Shown here piece by piece: positions 40,100 to 49,618 of a stretch of DNA of 64,000 nucleotides (within the stretch, counting starts at the first letter, position 1; each line of letters begins with the position of its first letter). This DNA comes from Planococcus halocryophilus. Its GTDB lineage: Bacteria > Bacillota > Bacilli > Bacillales_A > Planococcaceae. The notes under the pieces were generated by a model, which saw nothing but the letters and a program-made list of their open reading frames with translations, was not told the DNA's origin and searched no databases. Made by a program: the position numbers and the translations under genes. Location of the stretch: the NCBI RefSeq assembly GCF_001687585.2, contig NZ_CP016537.2, forward strand, positions 2,018,001 to 2,082,000. The letters run 5' to 3'.

Positions 40100-41287
40100 T
40101 TATTGATTTATGTGAGATAAAAAGCTCTTACCGAATTTAGGCATTTCTACCGAGAAGTTTTCAGCGATAGTAGCACCGATGTCAGCAAAAGTTTTACCGG
40201 TTTCCAGCTCATGTCCACCCGTGAAACGAGGAGAATAAGTTAAAAGTGGTACATATTCACGCGTATGGTCTGTCCCAGGGAATGTCGGATCGTTCCCGTG
40301 ATCAGCTGTAATGATTAACAAATCATCTTGCTGCATTTTTTCCAACACTTCTGGAAGACGAGCATCAAATGCTTCTAACGCATCGCCGTACCCTTGTGGA
40401 TTTCTTCTGTGACCATAAAGTGCATCAAAGTCTACCAAATTCAAAAAGCTTAGTCCGTTAAAATCTTCTTTTATAACTTGCACTAGTTTGTCCATGCCAT
40501 CCATATTATCTTTTGTACGAATCGCTTTCGTCACACCTGCTCCGTTATAAATATCATCGATTTTACCGATAGCGATAACATCTTTTCCACCGTCTTTTAA
40601 TTCGTTCATAACAGTGCGGTCAAATGGCGCTAAAGCATAGTCGTGACGGTTTGATGTCCGTTTAAACGCTCCAGGCTCCCCAAGAAATGGACGTGCAATA
40701 ATACGACCTACTAAATATTCGGGTGCTAACGTCAATTCACGAGCGATTTCACAAATACGGTAAAGTTCTTCTAACGGGATGATTTCCTCGTGAGCCGCAA
40801 TTTGCAATACAGGATCAGCAGAAGTATAGACGATAATTGCGCCTGTTTCCATATGCTGTTGGCCAAGCTCATCTAAAATTTCAGTACCACTTGCTGGTTT
40901 GTTACCAATCACTTTACGACCCGTTTTTTCTTCAAGTTGTTCGATTAATTCTTTTGGGAAGCCATCTGGATACACTTTGAAAGGAGTATCAATATTCAGG
41001 CCCATAATCTCCCAATGCCCAGTCATTGTATCTTTTCCAACTGAAGCTTCTTGTAATTTCCCGTAATAAGCGGATGGTGAATCTACATTTGCAAGCCCTT
41101 TCACAGGGACGATATTGCCAAGTCCTAAATTCTCCATATTTGGCATTGTTAAACCGCCTACTGATTCAGCGATATGTCCGAGAGTATCTGATCCTATGTC
41201 CCCGTAAGCTTCAGCATCTGGCGCTTCTCCAATGCCTACTGAATCTAATACTACTAAATGAACGCGTTTAAATGGTTTTGTCGTCAT
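40100..41287 (-). CDS. deoB: Phosphopentomutase
   Basis: DeoB (Drm) interconverts (deoxy)ribose-1-phosphate and -5-phosphate. It is a metalloenzyme of the alkaline phosphatase superfamily: [19 protein letters not shown] at the N-terminus, catalytic Thr region [10 protein letters not shown] and late metal ligands [10 protein letters not shown] and [10 protein letters not shown]. 395 residues. ATG follows AAGGAGG. Confidence 0.96.
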   Translation of the reverse strand: MTTKPFKRVHLVVLDSVGIGEAPDAEAYGDIGSDTLGHIAESVGGLTMPNMENLGLGNIVPVKGLANVDSPSAYYGKLQEASVGKDTMTGHWEIMGLNIDTPFKVYPDGFPKELIEQLEEKTGRKVIGNKPASGTEILDELGQQHMETGAIIVYTSADPVLQIAAHEEIIPLEELYRICEIARELTLAPEYLVGRIIARPFLGEPGAFKRTSNRHDYALAPFDRTVMNELKDGGKDVIAIGKIDDIYNGAGVTKAIRTKDNMDGMDKLVQVIKEDFNGLSFLNLVDFDALYGHRRNPQGYGDALEAFDARLPEVLEKMQQDDLLIITADHGNDPTFPGTDHTREYVPLLTYSPRFTGGHELETGKTFADIGATIAENFSVEMPKFGKSFLSHINQ

Positions 41288-41354
41288 AAGTATTCCTCCT
41301 TATTTTGCTTCTAGTTTACCACATTCACTACCCTCGTCGGAAGTCAGACCTTTA

Positions 41355-42257
41355 TTATGCACGTGGATGGAATTGAGAATAAACGTCTTTTAATCGTGTT
41401 TTACTCACGTGCGTATAAATTTGAGTTGTAGAAATATCTGCATGGCCCAACATTTCTTGAACCGCGCGAATATCTGCTCCATTTTCTAGTAGGTGTGTAG
41501 CAAAAGAATGGCGCAGTGTATGCGGTGTTAACTCTTTTTGAATACCCGCTTTTTGGGCGTGTTGTTTTAGAAGTTTCCAAAACCCTTGACGAGTTAACCG
41601 TTTTCCCCGTTGATTAATGAACAAGGCATCCGTCTTTTCTCCACTCTTCACTAAATCAATCCGTCCTTGCTCAAGGTAGGTTTGACAAGACTTTAAAGCA
41701 GATTTCCCTAAAGGAATAATTCGTTCTTTGCCGCCTTTTCCTGTACAGCGAACAAATCCCATCGTTAAATGTACATCTTCTATATCAAGATTAATACATT
41801 CACTAACACGCATACCACTAGCATACAATAATTCCAACATTGCTTGATCACGCAATCCGTTTGCTTTGTTGGTAGCAGGCGCTTGTATTAAGGCATCAAC
41901 CTCTTCAATAGATAAAATGTTCGGTAATTTCTTGTCCATTTGAGGCATTTCCAAGTGAACGGTTGGATCTGTTTCGACAATACGTTCACGAATCATAAAT
42001 TGATGAAAAGAACGAATGGAGGATATATGACGAGCTACTGTTCGTGGCGTTTTTGTCGTTTCTTTCAAGTGACGTAAATGATTTAATATATGCACACGTT
42101 CAACTTTTTTTAAAGATTCTAGCTGCTCTACTTCTTTTAAATACTGTAAATAGACTTTTAAGTCGCGTTCATAAGACGATAAAGTATTGTCCGCAAGCTG
42201 TCTTTCAACACGCAGAAAATGTATATAATCATCGAGTGCATCTTTGCCAAAATTCAT
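41355..42257 (-). CDS. xerD: Site-specific tyrosine recombinase XerD
   Basis: XerD (RipX) with XerC resolves chromosome dimers at dif. The 300-residue protein has the SAM-like core-binding domain (FLRVERQLADNTLSSYERDL) and the catalytic set: Arg in ASGMRVSECINL, Lys in KGGKERIIPL, HTLRHSFATHL and LGHADISTTQIYTH with the nucleophilic Tyr. It lies between fur and deoB as in B. subtilis; it is not a phage integrase. Confidence 0.95.
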   Translation of the reverse strand: MNFGKDALDDYIHFLRVERQLADNTLSSYERDLKVYLQYLKEVEQLESLKKVERVHILNHLRHLKETTKTPRTVARHISSIRSFHQFMIRERIVETDPTVHLEMPQMDKKLPNILSIEEVDALIQAPATNKANGLRDQAMLELLYASGMRVSECINLDIEDVHLTMGFVRCTGKGGKERIIPLGKSALKSCQTYLEQGRIDLVKSGEKTDALFINQRGKRLTRQGFWKLLKQHAQKAGIQKELTPHTLRHSFATHLLENGADIRAVQEMLGHADISTTQIYTHVSKTRLKDVYSQFHPRA

Positions 42258-42304
42258 GTCTCTGCCTCCTTAACCTACTACGTTTACATATGGGTTTTCC
42301 CACA

Positions 42305-42337
42305 ATAAAAGGACGGCCTGTATGGGCCGTCCTTTTT
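42305..42337 (-). terminator. Terminator after fur
   Basis: AAAAGGACGGCC / GGCCGTCCTTTT, 12-bp perfect stem with a 6-nt loop, directly after the fur stop. Confidence 0.88.
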
Positions 42338-42345
42338 GGCATCAG

Positions 42346-42807
42346 TTATTCTGATGGATTTTGAGAATTGCTGTCGTTGCAGCGCCAGCAGATGCCATGG
42401 AAAGTAAGACGGTGGTCTTTAATTTGGAAATTCCAGCGTTTCTCTACTATGTTCTCCACATCTTCTAAAAGGTCTTCTTGTATTTCATCTACTGCTCCAC
42501 ATTCCAAACAAACAAGATGATGATGGAAATGTGCCGCACCTTCTTGACGCAGATCATAACGTGACACACCATCACCGAAATTTATTTTGTCGACAATTTT
42601 CAATTCCGTTAAAAGTTCTAATGTCCGGTATACTGTTGCCAATCCGATTTCTGGTGCAATGTCTTTCACTAAAAGATAGACGTCTTCAGCACTCAAATGG
42701 TCTTCTTCATGGTCCAACAAAACTCGAACTGTTGCTTCACGCTGTGGCGTCAATTTGTAACTCGCAGCGTGTAATTGTTTTTTTATGCGGTCGATTCTAG
42801 TTTCCAT
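42346..42807 (-). CDS. fur: Ferric uptake regulator Fur
   Basis: Fur represses iron-uptake genes when bound to Fe(II). It has 153 residues: winged helix with LTPQREATVRVLLDHEEDHLSAEDVY and AEIGLATVYRTLELL-like recognition helix (GLATVYRTL), then a metal domain with HFHHHLVCLECG and a second CxxC in CWRC for structural zinc. It could be another Fur-family member, but the position next to xerD matches B. subtilis fur. Confidence 0.92.
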   Translation of the reverse strand: METRIDRIKKQLHAASYKLTPQREATVRVLLDHEEDHLSAEDVYLLVKDIAPEIGLATVYRTLELLTELKIVDKINFGDGVSRYDLRQEGAAHFHHHLVCLECGAVDEIQEDLLEDVENIVEKRWNFQIKDHRLTFHGICWRCNDSNSQNPSE

Positions 42808-42833
42808 GCGACGCCCTCCCTCAAACTGCCTTT

Positions 42834-42863
42834 ATTATATCAAAAGGGAGTTCTCAATTACAA
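42834..42863 (-). promoter_or_regulatory. Sigma-A-like promoter of fur
   Basis: TTGTAA (42858-42863) and TATAAT (42834-42839) are spaced by 18 nt on the minus strand, 27 nt upstream of the start codon. Confidence 0.6.
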
Positions 42864-42883
42864 GAATACTATTCATTGTTTGT

Positions 42884-42898
42884 TAATAATCGTTATAA
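42884..42898 (-). promoter_or_regulatory. Candidate Per/Fur box upstream of fur
   Basis: The 15-mer TAATAATCGTTATAA matches the Per-box consensus TTATAATNATTATAA at 12 of 14 defined positions. It lies about 20 nt upstream of the fur -35 element. B. subtilis fur is controlled by PerR, which makes the site plausible. Confidence 0.45.
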
Positions 42899-42911
42899 AG
42901 TGATAATCGTT

Positions 42912-43463
42912 TCAATTCTCAATTGATAACCGGTGCTTTGCCCACAATACAGCGAACGCTGTTTTGGCATCATAAATTCGTTCTTCTACTACCATTCGCT
43001 CTGCTTCTTCTAACGTGACTTCCATTAGCTCAACAAACTCATCATCATCCAGTACTGCTCCATTTGTCGCTTTGCTCAAACCTTCTGCTACGAATAAATG
43101 AACCACTTCATCCGCAAATCCAGGTGAAGTCGCAAAAGTTTGAAGTTTTATTAATTTTTCTGCTGTATACCCTGTTTCTTCTTCTAATTCACGCATAGCA
43201 GTCGTTTCAGGAGCTTCTCCTGGTTCAAGCTTACCAGCTGGAATTTCTACTAGAGATCGCTCTAGCGCTTTACGGTACTGCTCTACAAGAATTATTTTAT
43301 TGTCAGGTGTAATCGCAATAATCGCAACTGCCCCTGGGTGCTCAACCAATTCACGTTTTGACGTATGACCATTCGGTAACGAAACATCATCAACCTTAAG
43401 ATTGATGACCTTACCTTCGTATAACCGATTGGAATGGATTGTTTTTTCTTCAAACTTTTTCAT
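42912..43463 (-). CDS. nudF: ADP-ribose pyrophosphatase (Nudix)
   Basis: NudF hydrolyses ADP-ribose to AMP and ribose-5-phosphate, a housecleaning role. The Nudix box is GKLEPGEAPETTAMRELEEETGY (Glu residues in RELEEETG), in a 183-residue protein starting MKKFEEKTIHSNRLYEGKV. Divergent from the aldo/keto reductase. It matches B. subtilis yqkG (nudF) in place. Confidence 0.93.
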   Translation of the reverse strand: MKKFEEKTIHSNRLYEGKVINLKVDDVSLPNGHTSKRELVEHPGAVAIIAITPDNKIILVEQYRKALERSLVEIPAGKLEPGEAPETTAMRELEEETGYTAEKLIKLQTFATSPGFADEVVHLFVAEGLSKATNGAVLDDDEFVELMEVTLEEAERMVVEERIYDAKTAFAVLWAKHRLSIEN

Positions 43464-43544
43464 TAGAATCCTCTTTTCATTTGTGATTTCTCTGACAAAA
43501 AGTATACCATATTAGAAACGACAGACTAAATGAGGTGGAAAAAG

Positions 43545-44447
43545 ATGAAGAAAAGACAATTAGGTACAAGTGAACTTGAAGTAAGTGAAATCGGCTTTGG
43601 CTGCATGTCTCTACCGACTGACGAAAAAGATGCATTGCGTATTGTTGACGAAGCAATTGCTCATGGTATTAATTATTTTGATACTGCAGATTTATACGAC
43701 AAAGGAGAAAACGAAAAAGTTGTTGGCAAAGCATTAAAGCATCACCGTAACGATATTATCCTCGCCACTAAAGTAGGCAACCAGTGGCAAACCAACTCAG
43801 ATGAAGTCCAGTGGAATCCAAGTAAGGACTATATTAAAAAACAAATTCACACAAGTTTAAAACGATTACAGACAGATTATATCGATTTGTATCAATTGCA
43901 CGGTGGTATGATCACCGATAACTCTATAGAAACCATTGAAGCCTTTGAAGAATTAAAAAAAGAAGGTTTAATACGCGCTTATGGCATTTCATCAATCCGC
44001 CCAAATGTTATCGACCGCTTTTTAAGGGAAAGTGAAATTGCGTCTATTATGATGCAATACAGTTTACTAGACCGCCGCCCAGAAGAGTTGCTTGACATTA
44101 TTCATCAATCCGGTCGATCTGTAGTGACTCGTGGGACATTAGCAAAAGGTCTGCTAACTGCTGAAGGTATGGAGCGAGCAAATAAAACCGGTGGATATTT
44201 AAATTACGAGTCAGATGAACTAAAGAACACATTGCAAAAGCTTATGAGCACTCACAACAATCTCCACGCCTTGTCACTGCATAGTGTCTTGCAGCACAAA
44301 GCAATTGGATCAGTGGTAACAGGTGCTAGCTCTCCAGAACAAATCAAATCAACCATTAAAGCTTATGAAACCACTGTGACCCAAGATCAAATAGAGCAAG
44401 CAAAAGCAATAACACGTCAAGATGTCTATAAAGAGCATAGAAACTAA
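43545..44447 (+). CDS. yqkF: Aldo/keto reductase YqkF-like
   Basis: An NADPH-dependent reductase of 300 residues. The catalytic tetrad is visible: Asp and Tyr in NYFDTADLYDKGENE, Lys in ILATKVGNQW and His in DLYQLHGGM. ATG 43545 lies 7 nt after GAGGTGG. The physiological substrate is unknown. Divergent from nudF and ended by its own terminator; the position matches B. subtilis yqkF. Confidence 0.9.
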   Translation: MKKRQLGTSELEVSEIGFGCMSLPTDEKDALRIVDEAIAHGINYFDTADLYDKGENEKVVGKALKHHRNDIILATKVGNQWQTNSDEVQWNPSKDYIKKQIHTSLKRLQTDYIDLYQLHGGMITDNSIETIEAFEELKKEGLIRAYGISSIRPNVIDRFLRESEIASIMMQYSLLDRRPEELLDIIHQSGRSVVTRGTLAKGLLTAEGMERANKTGGYLNYESDELKNTLQKLMSTHNNLHALSLHSVLQHKAIGSVVTGASSPEQIKSTIKAYETTVTQDQIEQAKAITRQDVYKEHRN

Positions 44448-44482
44448 ACCTTTTGTCGACATATTTTAACGAAATTTATATT

Positions 44483-44513
44483 AGGCACGGAGCTCCGTTG
44501 GAGCTCCGTGCCT
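44483..44513 (+). terminator. Terminator after yqkF
   Basis: AGGCACGGAGCTCC / GGAGCTCCGTGCCT, a perfect 14-bp GC-rich stem with a 3-nt loop and a weak T-tail, 35 nt after the yqkF stop. Confidence 0.75.
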
Positions 44514-44823
44514 ATTTGTGTGAGCTTAAAGAGCGAAGTGATAATCATCTGGAATTTCCAATTAAGATATATTTAAAAAACCCTTGAAACCCAGTAGTGA
44601 CAATAGTCTATGTGAGTAAAATAAAAAAAGAACACTAAATATTCTAAAAATATGGAAAAATAAGTTGTTTTTTAAATTTTCTTTGTTATTATGAATAGAT
44701 AGAATCACTATTAAGTGAAAAAATAAAAAAAGAAAGGAATTATATAGGTATTAATGCACTCATTAACGTAAGGAGAAAAGTTTTTACAGATTGGATGCAA
44801 TACCCATTAAAGGAGGATGAAAA
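44514..44823 (+). promoter_or_regulatory. Leader region of the SLH phosphoesterase gene with a candidate promoter
   Basis: This 310-nt AT-rich stretch holds no gene. TTGTTT (44665-44670) and TATTAT (44687-44692) with a 16-nt spacer is the best promoter, giving a 5' leader of about 120 nt. A small inverted repeat TTAATG CACT CATTAA (near 44753-44768) lies in the leader. AAAGGAGG precedes the start codon. Confidence 0.45.
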
Positions 44824-47163
44824 ATGATAAAGAAGATTTTTACTACTGCTGCTGTATTAACTTTAGTATTAACAAATGCCAGTTTGGCACCATTAGCAGC
44901 TCCTACTTTTGAAGAACCAAGCAATGTAAAACCAGCTGACTATGCAACAGATGTCAGTTTGAATCCAACGTTAGAAGCGATCGTTAAAGATTCTACAGGA
45001 GCAGTTATTAACACTGTCGACTTTAAAAAAGGAGTCAAATATGACTTCGCTAGTAACAAAGACATGACGGGATTTGAAAATGATGATGCTGAGAACCCAC
45101 TTTCTTCAGATGTTCCGACAAATTCTACTCCTTTAACAGCTCAAAAAATTGATGCAATTGCTCAAAATGATAACAAAACCGCAATTACTAAAAGTAGTAA
45201 TGGTTTCCCATCTCAACGCTTCGTCGTTGACGTCTCTAAGGACATGGCTGCAGGAAATGCAATCGAGATTTACTGGGAAGGTAAAACGCTAGCAAATGGA
45301 CTAGCAAACTTATCTGCATGGGACTACAAAGCCAATAGCTGGATTGCTTTGAGCCAAAAAGAAGGAAATTCAAAAGGTAACGAAATAGTCCTGTCAGCTG
45401 AAATCGATAAAGAAAGATTTGTTAAGGATGGAAAAGTCCAAGCAATGGTTCATGACTCAGGCACTGTAACGAATTCTAAAGATGAAGACTTTACGATGTT
45501 ATGGTTTTCTGACACCCAATATTACGCGGAAGACTTTCCTGATGTTTGGACTTCTATGACTGACTGGATGATTAAAGAGTTTAAAAACAAAACATATGAA
45601 TACGCGATGCACACTGGTGACGTAGTTAACCAAGTGGATAAACCAGATCAATGGGAAGTTGCCAACAAAAACTTCGACCGATTAGATGAAGCTAATATTC
45701 CCTATGGTGTTCTCGCTGGAAACCATGATGTTTCTATCGACACGCTTAACAACATTTACGATTATACAATTTTCGAAAGATATGTTGGGTTGTATCGCTT
45801 CCAAGACAAGCCTTGGTTCGGTGAATCTATGAATGATAAAAATCAAAACCATTATGATTTGTTCTCATTTGGAGACCATGATTTCATCTTCCTTTATCTC
45901 GGTTTCGGCACTAACGGTTCTGCTGAAACTGTCGCATGGGCAAATAAAGTGCTTAAACAATACGAAAATCGAAACGCTATTCTTGGTATGCACGAAAACA
46001 TCAACTCTGCAGCCCAATATGTAACAGATGAAGCCAGAACTGTAAGCCGAGAAATTGTCAATCCGAACAAAAACGTCAAAATGGTGTTAAGTGGCCATCA
46101 TCACGGTTCAAATTACCGAGTAAAAGATGTGACAAATGAAGACGGTTCTAAACGGGAAGTATTAGAAGTGCTAGGTAATTACCAAGGCAACACTGCTCCT
46201 GACCGCGGACAAGGTTATTTACGTTTGTTAACATTCGATCCAACTGACGAAACATTGGATTTCATTACGTACTCTCCTTATTTAAACGATTATGATTTCG
46301 ACCAGTTTGACCCAGCGAAAGAAAGCTTTACTGCTAATTTTGATTTAGCTGATGTCGAAGCTAAACCAAATCCAAGACAAATCGAAACTGATTATTTAGC
46401 TGTCAATATTTACACGGATCAAGCGATTGGCCAAGTTAAAAATGTGAAATCAGGCGATAAAGCCTCTGTCCACTGGAAAGATCTTAGCGAAAAAACAAAT
46501 TATCAATGGTATATAACTATGATTAATGCTGCTGGAGAAAATGAAAAATCCCCAGTTTACCAGTTTACTACAGGAGTAAAAGAACCTGAGCCTGAACCAG
46601 AACCTGAGCCAGAGCCAACTAAACCCACATTCTCAGACGTTACACCTGAAAAACCTAGCTGGGCTTATGAAGCAATTGAACGTATGGCCGGCAAAGGCAT
46701 CATTGAAGGTTATCCAGACAAAACGTTCCAATGGAGAAATAGCATTGAAAGACAACACGTTTCACTAATGTTTACACGTGCTTTACCCGAACTGAAAAGC
46801 AAACCACCATACAAATTGTTTAGCGATGTACCTGTAGGTTATAAATATTTCGAACCGATTATGGCAACCCAACAAGCTGGAATTGTTGAAGGATACGACA
46901 ACAAATTCCGCCCTGCCGGTATGCTTACACGCCAAGAAATGGCGAAAGTACTCGTAGTGGCATTTGATATCAATGCAAAAGGGTCTCACAAATTCCCAGA
47001 CGTTGATCCAAACGGATGGTCCGATCCATATATTGATGCATTATACGCCGCAGGAATTACTGTCGGTTCGCCTGATGGGAAATTCAATCCAAAAGCGGAT
47101 GTCACTAGAGCCGAGTTCGCTGTATTTATGGACAGAGCATTGACTTACACTAATAAGCAATAA
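44824..47163 (+). CDS. Secreted S-layer-anchored metallophosphoesterase
   Basis: A 779-residue cell-surface protein. A signal peptide (about 1-26, ending LAAP) leads to a beta-rich region (27-215) and then a calcineurin-like phosphoesterase with metal ligands in order: SDTQYY (about 231), HTGDVVNQ (263), AGNHD (298), HEN (390) and SGHHHGS (424). A short Fn3-like segment, a Pro-Glu linker (about 588-600) and three SLH repeats (about 602-779: FSDVTPEKPSWAYEAIERM, PYKLFSDVP, KFPDVDPNGWSD) follow. The SLH repeats should bind pyruvylated wall polymer. The substrate is unknown. It interrupts the yqkF-yqkE synteny. Confidence 0.9.
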   Translation: MIKKIFTTAAVLTLVLTNASLAPLAAPTFEEPSNVKPADYATDVSLNPTLEAIVKDSTGAVINTVDFKKGVKYDFASNKDMTGFENDDAENPLSSDVPTNSTPLTAQKIDAIAQNDNKTAITKSSNGFPSQRFVVDVSKDMAAGNAIEIYWEGKTLANGLANLSAWDYKANSWIALSQKEGNSKGNEIVLSAEIDKERFVKDGKVQAMVHDSGTVTNSKDEDFTMLWFSDTQYYAEDFPDVWTSMTDWMIKEFKNKTYEYAMHTGDVVNQVDKPDQWEVANKNFDRLDEANIPYGVLAGNHDVSIDTLNNIYDYTIFERYVGLYRFQDKPWFGESMNDKNQNHYDLFSFGDHDFIFLYLGFGTNGSAETVAWANKVLKQYENRNAILGMHENINSAAQYVTDEARTVSREIVNPNKNVKMVLSGHHHGSNYRVKDVTNEDGSKREVLEVLGNYQGNTAPDRGQGYLRLLTFDPTDETLDFITYSPYLNDYDFDQFDPAKESFTANFDLADVEAKPNPRQIETDYLAVNIYTDQAIGQVKNVKSGDKASVHWKDLSEKTNYQWYITMINAAGENEKSPVYQFTTGVKEPEPEPEPEPEPTKPTFSDVTPEKPSWAYEAIERMAGKGIIEGYPDKTFQWRNSIERQHVSLMFTRALPELKSKPPYKLFSDVPVGYKYFEPIMATQQAGIVEGYDNKFRPAGMLTRQEMAKVLVVAFDINAKGSHKFPDVDPNGWSDPYIDALYAAGITVGSPDGKFNPKADVTRAEFAVFMDRALTYTNKQ

Positions 47164-47196
47164 AAAAGGGAGCCTGCAAATGCAGGCTCCTTTCTT
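47163..47196 (+). terminator. Terminator after the SLH phosphoesterase
   Basis: GGGAGCCTGCA / TGCAGGCTCC plus A- and T-runs, loop of two bases or more, immediately after the stop codon. Confidence 0.88.
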
Positions 47197-47219
47197 ATGC
47201 TTTATATTAATCATTCACA

Positions 47220-47426
47220 TTAAAACTTATTTCCTTTATCCCCGTGACGCTCTAGCAATTCTGCGAACGACAAATTCTTCTCACGTTCCTTGCGCTCGAA
47301 TAAGCGCTGTGATTCTTTTTCTTCTTCTAACTTTTGCTCTTCTTTAAGTAGTTCTTTTTTTGTTTCTTTCAACTTCGACAACATGTCTTCTGAAAATAAA
47401 CCGTTAGTTTCTTCTTTTCTTTTAGC
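47220..47426 (-). CDS. yqkE: DUF3886 protein (YqkE-like)
   Basis: A 68-residue, highly charged helical protein (MAKRKEETNGLFSEDMLSKL...KEREKNLSFAELLERHGD). GTG 47426 with AAGGAGA is the start; the longer frame to 47519 overlaps the thiolase gene and is not coding. The C-terminal LSFAELLE motif is typical of the family as I know it. Function unknown. It may be co-transcribed with the thiolase gene 17 nt upstream. Confidence 0.78.
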   Translation of the reverse strand, partial: AKRKEETNGLFSEDMLSKLKETKKELLKEEQKLEEEKESQRLFERKEREKNLSFAELLERHGDKGNKF

Positions 47427-47442
47427 CACAGGTTTTCTCTCC

Positions 47443-48627
47443 TTAAGAACGTTTAATGACTGTTGCGATTCCTTGGCCGCCACCAATGCATAAAGTCGCA
47501 AGACCTGTTTTCGCATCACGTTTAATCATTTCGTGCAATAACGTAACAAAGATGCGTGTACCACTTGCACCAATCGGATGACCAATCGCAATCGCTCCAC
47601 CATTAACATTTAAAATATCATGGTTAAATTCTAGTTCACGGTCAACTGAAATTGACTGAGCCGCAAATGCCTCGTTCGCTTCGATCAACTCAATATCACC
47701 TAGTGACATATTCGCTTTAGCCAACGCATTTTTCACTGCTTGTACAGGACCAATCCCCATAATAGCTGGATCCACTCCTGCTGTTCCACTTGATACGATT
47801 GTCGCAAGCGGTGTTAATCCCAGTTCCTCTGCTTTTGCTTTCGACATCACAACAACTGCTGCTGCGCCGTCGTTAATGCCCGATGAGTTCCCCGCCGTTA
47901 CACTACCATCTTTTTTGAACGCTGGGCGCAACTTGGCTAATTTATCTTCGTTCGAGCTACTCTTCACGTACTCATCTGTTTTAAAGATGATCGGATCGCC
48001 TTTACGTTGCGGAATTTCCACCGGTACGATTTCATCATCAAAGCGACCTGATTCAATTGCAGCTGATGCACGTGCCTGTGAACGCGCTGCAAACTTATCT
48101 TGTTCTTCTCGTGTAATATCATATCGGCTACACAAATTTTCTGCTGTAACGCCCATGTGATAGTCATTGAACGCACATGTCAATCCATCAACAAGCATGC
48201 TGTCGACTATTTTTTGATCTCCCATGCGGAAACCGCTGCGCGCATTTTCCATTAAATAAGGCGCACGGCTCATGTTTTCCATACCGCCAGCTACTACAAT
48301 TTCTGCATCCCCTGCATAAATTGCTTGATACGCTAATTGAATGGACTTTAATCCAGAGCCACACACTTTATTGATGGTCATTGCTGGGACAGTTTCCGGT
48401 AGACCTGCATTAATCGACGCTTGACGAGCCGGGTTTTGACCAAGTCCTGCTTGGAGTACATTTCCCATAATCACTTCTGATACCTGGTCTGGTTGAATGC
48501 TTGCACGCTTTAGTACCTCTTTAATAACGATTTCCCCTAATTTTGTAGCTGGGACATCTTTAAGAGACCCTTGAAATGAACCTACCGCTGTTCGGACAGC
48601 GCTTACAATAACGATTTCTTGTGACAT
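47443..48627 (-). CDS. Acetyl-CoA C-acetyltransferase (thiolase)
   Basis: A biosynthetic/degradative thiolase that interconverts acetoacetyl-CoA and two acetyl-CoA. The acyl-accepting Cys is in [10 protein letters not shown] (C89), with [10 protein letters not shown] and the second Cys in CIGGGQG near residue 380; 394 residues. ATG follows AAGGGGG. It is divergent from HMG-CoA lyase, whose product acetoacetate is close to its substrate, so the two may act in leucine or ketone-body catabolism. Confidence 0.92.
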   Translation of the reverse strand: MSQEIVIVSAVRTAVGSFQGSLKDVPATKLGEIVIKEVLKRASIQPDQVSEVIMGNVLQAGLGQNPARQASINAGLPETVPAMTINKVCGSGLKSIQLAYQAIYAGDAEIVVAGGMENMSRAPYLMENARSGFRMGDQKIVDSMLVDGLTCAFNDYHMGVTAENLCSRYDITREEQDKFAARSQARASAAIESGRFDDEIVPVEIPQRKGDPIIFKTDEYVKSSSNEDKLAKLRPAFKKDGSVTAGNSSGINDGAAAVVVMSKAKAEELGLTPLATIVSSGTAGVDPAIMGIGPVQAVKNALAKANMSLGDIELIEANEAFAAQSISVDRELEFNHDILNVNGGAIAIGHPIGASGTRIFVTLLHEMIKRDAKTGLATLCIGGGQGIATVIKRS

Positions 48628-48706
48628 GAATTTTCCCCCTTGAATGATTGTTTGCTAGTTGCTCTTTCATCCCACTCCTCTATACAATGGATAGTAGGGG
48701 GATACT

Positions 48707-49606
48707 ATGTTCAGTTTACCAAAAAATGCAACGATTATCGAGGTTGGGCCACGAGATGGTCTTCAAAACGAAGGGAAACTTGTTCAAACAGAGGATAAAC
48801 TTCAATTTATTAGCGCTTTACAAAAAGCAGGATTCCAAGAAATGGAGCTAACTTCATTTGTTTCTCCAAAATGGGTACCTCAAATGGCAGATTCTAAAGA
48901 TATCGTTGCCGGCACAGAAAAGATGGGTCGCCAGTTTGTCTTAACGCCAAACGAGCGTGGCATTAATGCCGCTCTAGAATCCGGCGCACAATCACTTGCT
49001 GTTTTTGTAGGCGTTTCTAATACATTCAATCAAAAAAATATTAATAAAACGACACAAGAAAGTATGGCCGCCTTAAAGCCGCTTGTTCTTGATTTGAAAA
49101 AACAAAATGTTTTTGTTCGCGCTTGCATTTCTACGGCATTTTACTGTCCTTTTGAAGGCGCTATTTCGCCTGAAGCGACAATTGATCTTTGTCGTGAATT
49201 TGTCGATTGGGGTATCGACGAATTGAGTGTGGCAGACACCATTGGGATGGCTAGTCCAAAAGAAAGTTATGACTTATTTACAAAACTCATTAATGAATTT
49301 CCAGAAGTGCTGATGACCGCTCATTTTCACGATACACGAAGAATGGCTTTAGCTAATATCGTTTCAGCCTTGCAAGCAGGCGTTACCCGTTTTGATACCT
49401 CTGCAGGTGGTTTAGGCGGTTGTCCTTTTGCTCCGGGAGCAACAGGCAATGTGGCGACGGAAGATGTTGTTAATATGCTTCACCGGATGGATATCCAAAC
49501 GGGCATTGATATAGACCTTCTTTGTACAGCTATCGAAAAAATAGAACCGTATGTGACAAATCCGGTTACAACCGGCATGTACACGTTATACAAAAATCGA
49601 CTTTAA
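48707..49606 (+). CDS. Hydroxymethylglutaryl-CoA lyase
   Basis: The enzyme cleaves HMG-CoA to acetoacetate and acetyl-CoA, the last step of leucine degradation. It is a DRE-TIM-like barrel of 299 residues: EVGPRDGLQNEGK at the N-terminus, TAHFHDTRRMALAN for metal binding and the signature GGLGGCPFAPGATGNVATED with the catalytic Cys. ATG lies after AGGGGG; a possible promoter is TTGCTC (48659) - 16 nt - TATACA (48681). B. subtilis has a similar enzyme (YngG), but at another place. Confidence 0.92.
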   Translation: MFSLPKNATIIEVGPRDGLQNEGKLVQTEDKLQFISALQKAGFQEMELTSFVSPKWVPQMADSKDIVAGTEKMGRQFVLTPNERGINAALESGAQSLAVFVGVSNTFNQKNINKTTQESMAALKPLVLDLKKQNVFVRACISTAFYCPFEGAISPEATIDLCREFVDWGIDELSVADTIGMASPKESYDLFTKLINEFPEVLMTAHFHDTRRMALANIVSALQAGVTRFDTSAGGLGGCPFAPGATGNVATEDVVNMLHRMDIQTGIDIDLLCTAIEKIEPYVTNPVTTGMYTLYKNRL

Positions 49607-49618
49607 GGAGCTAACGCG

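Noticed and set aside
41355..42257. Tyrosine recombinase as the prophage integrase
   Set aside because: It is XerD in its conserved fur-xerD-deoB position, far from the prophage.
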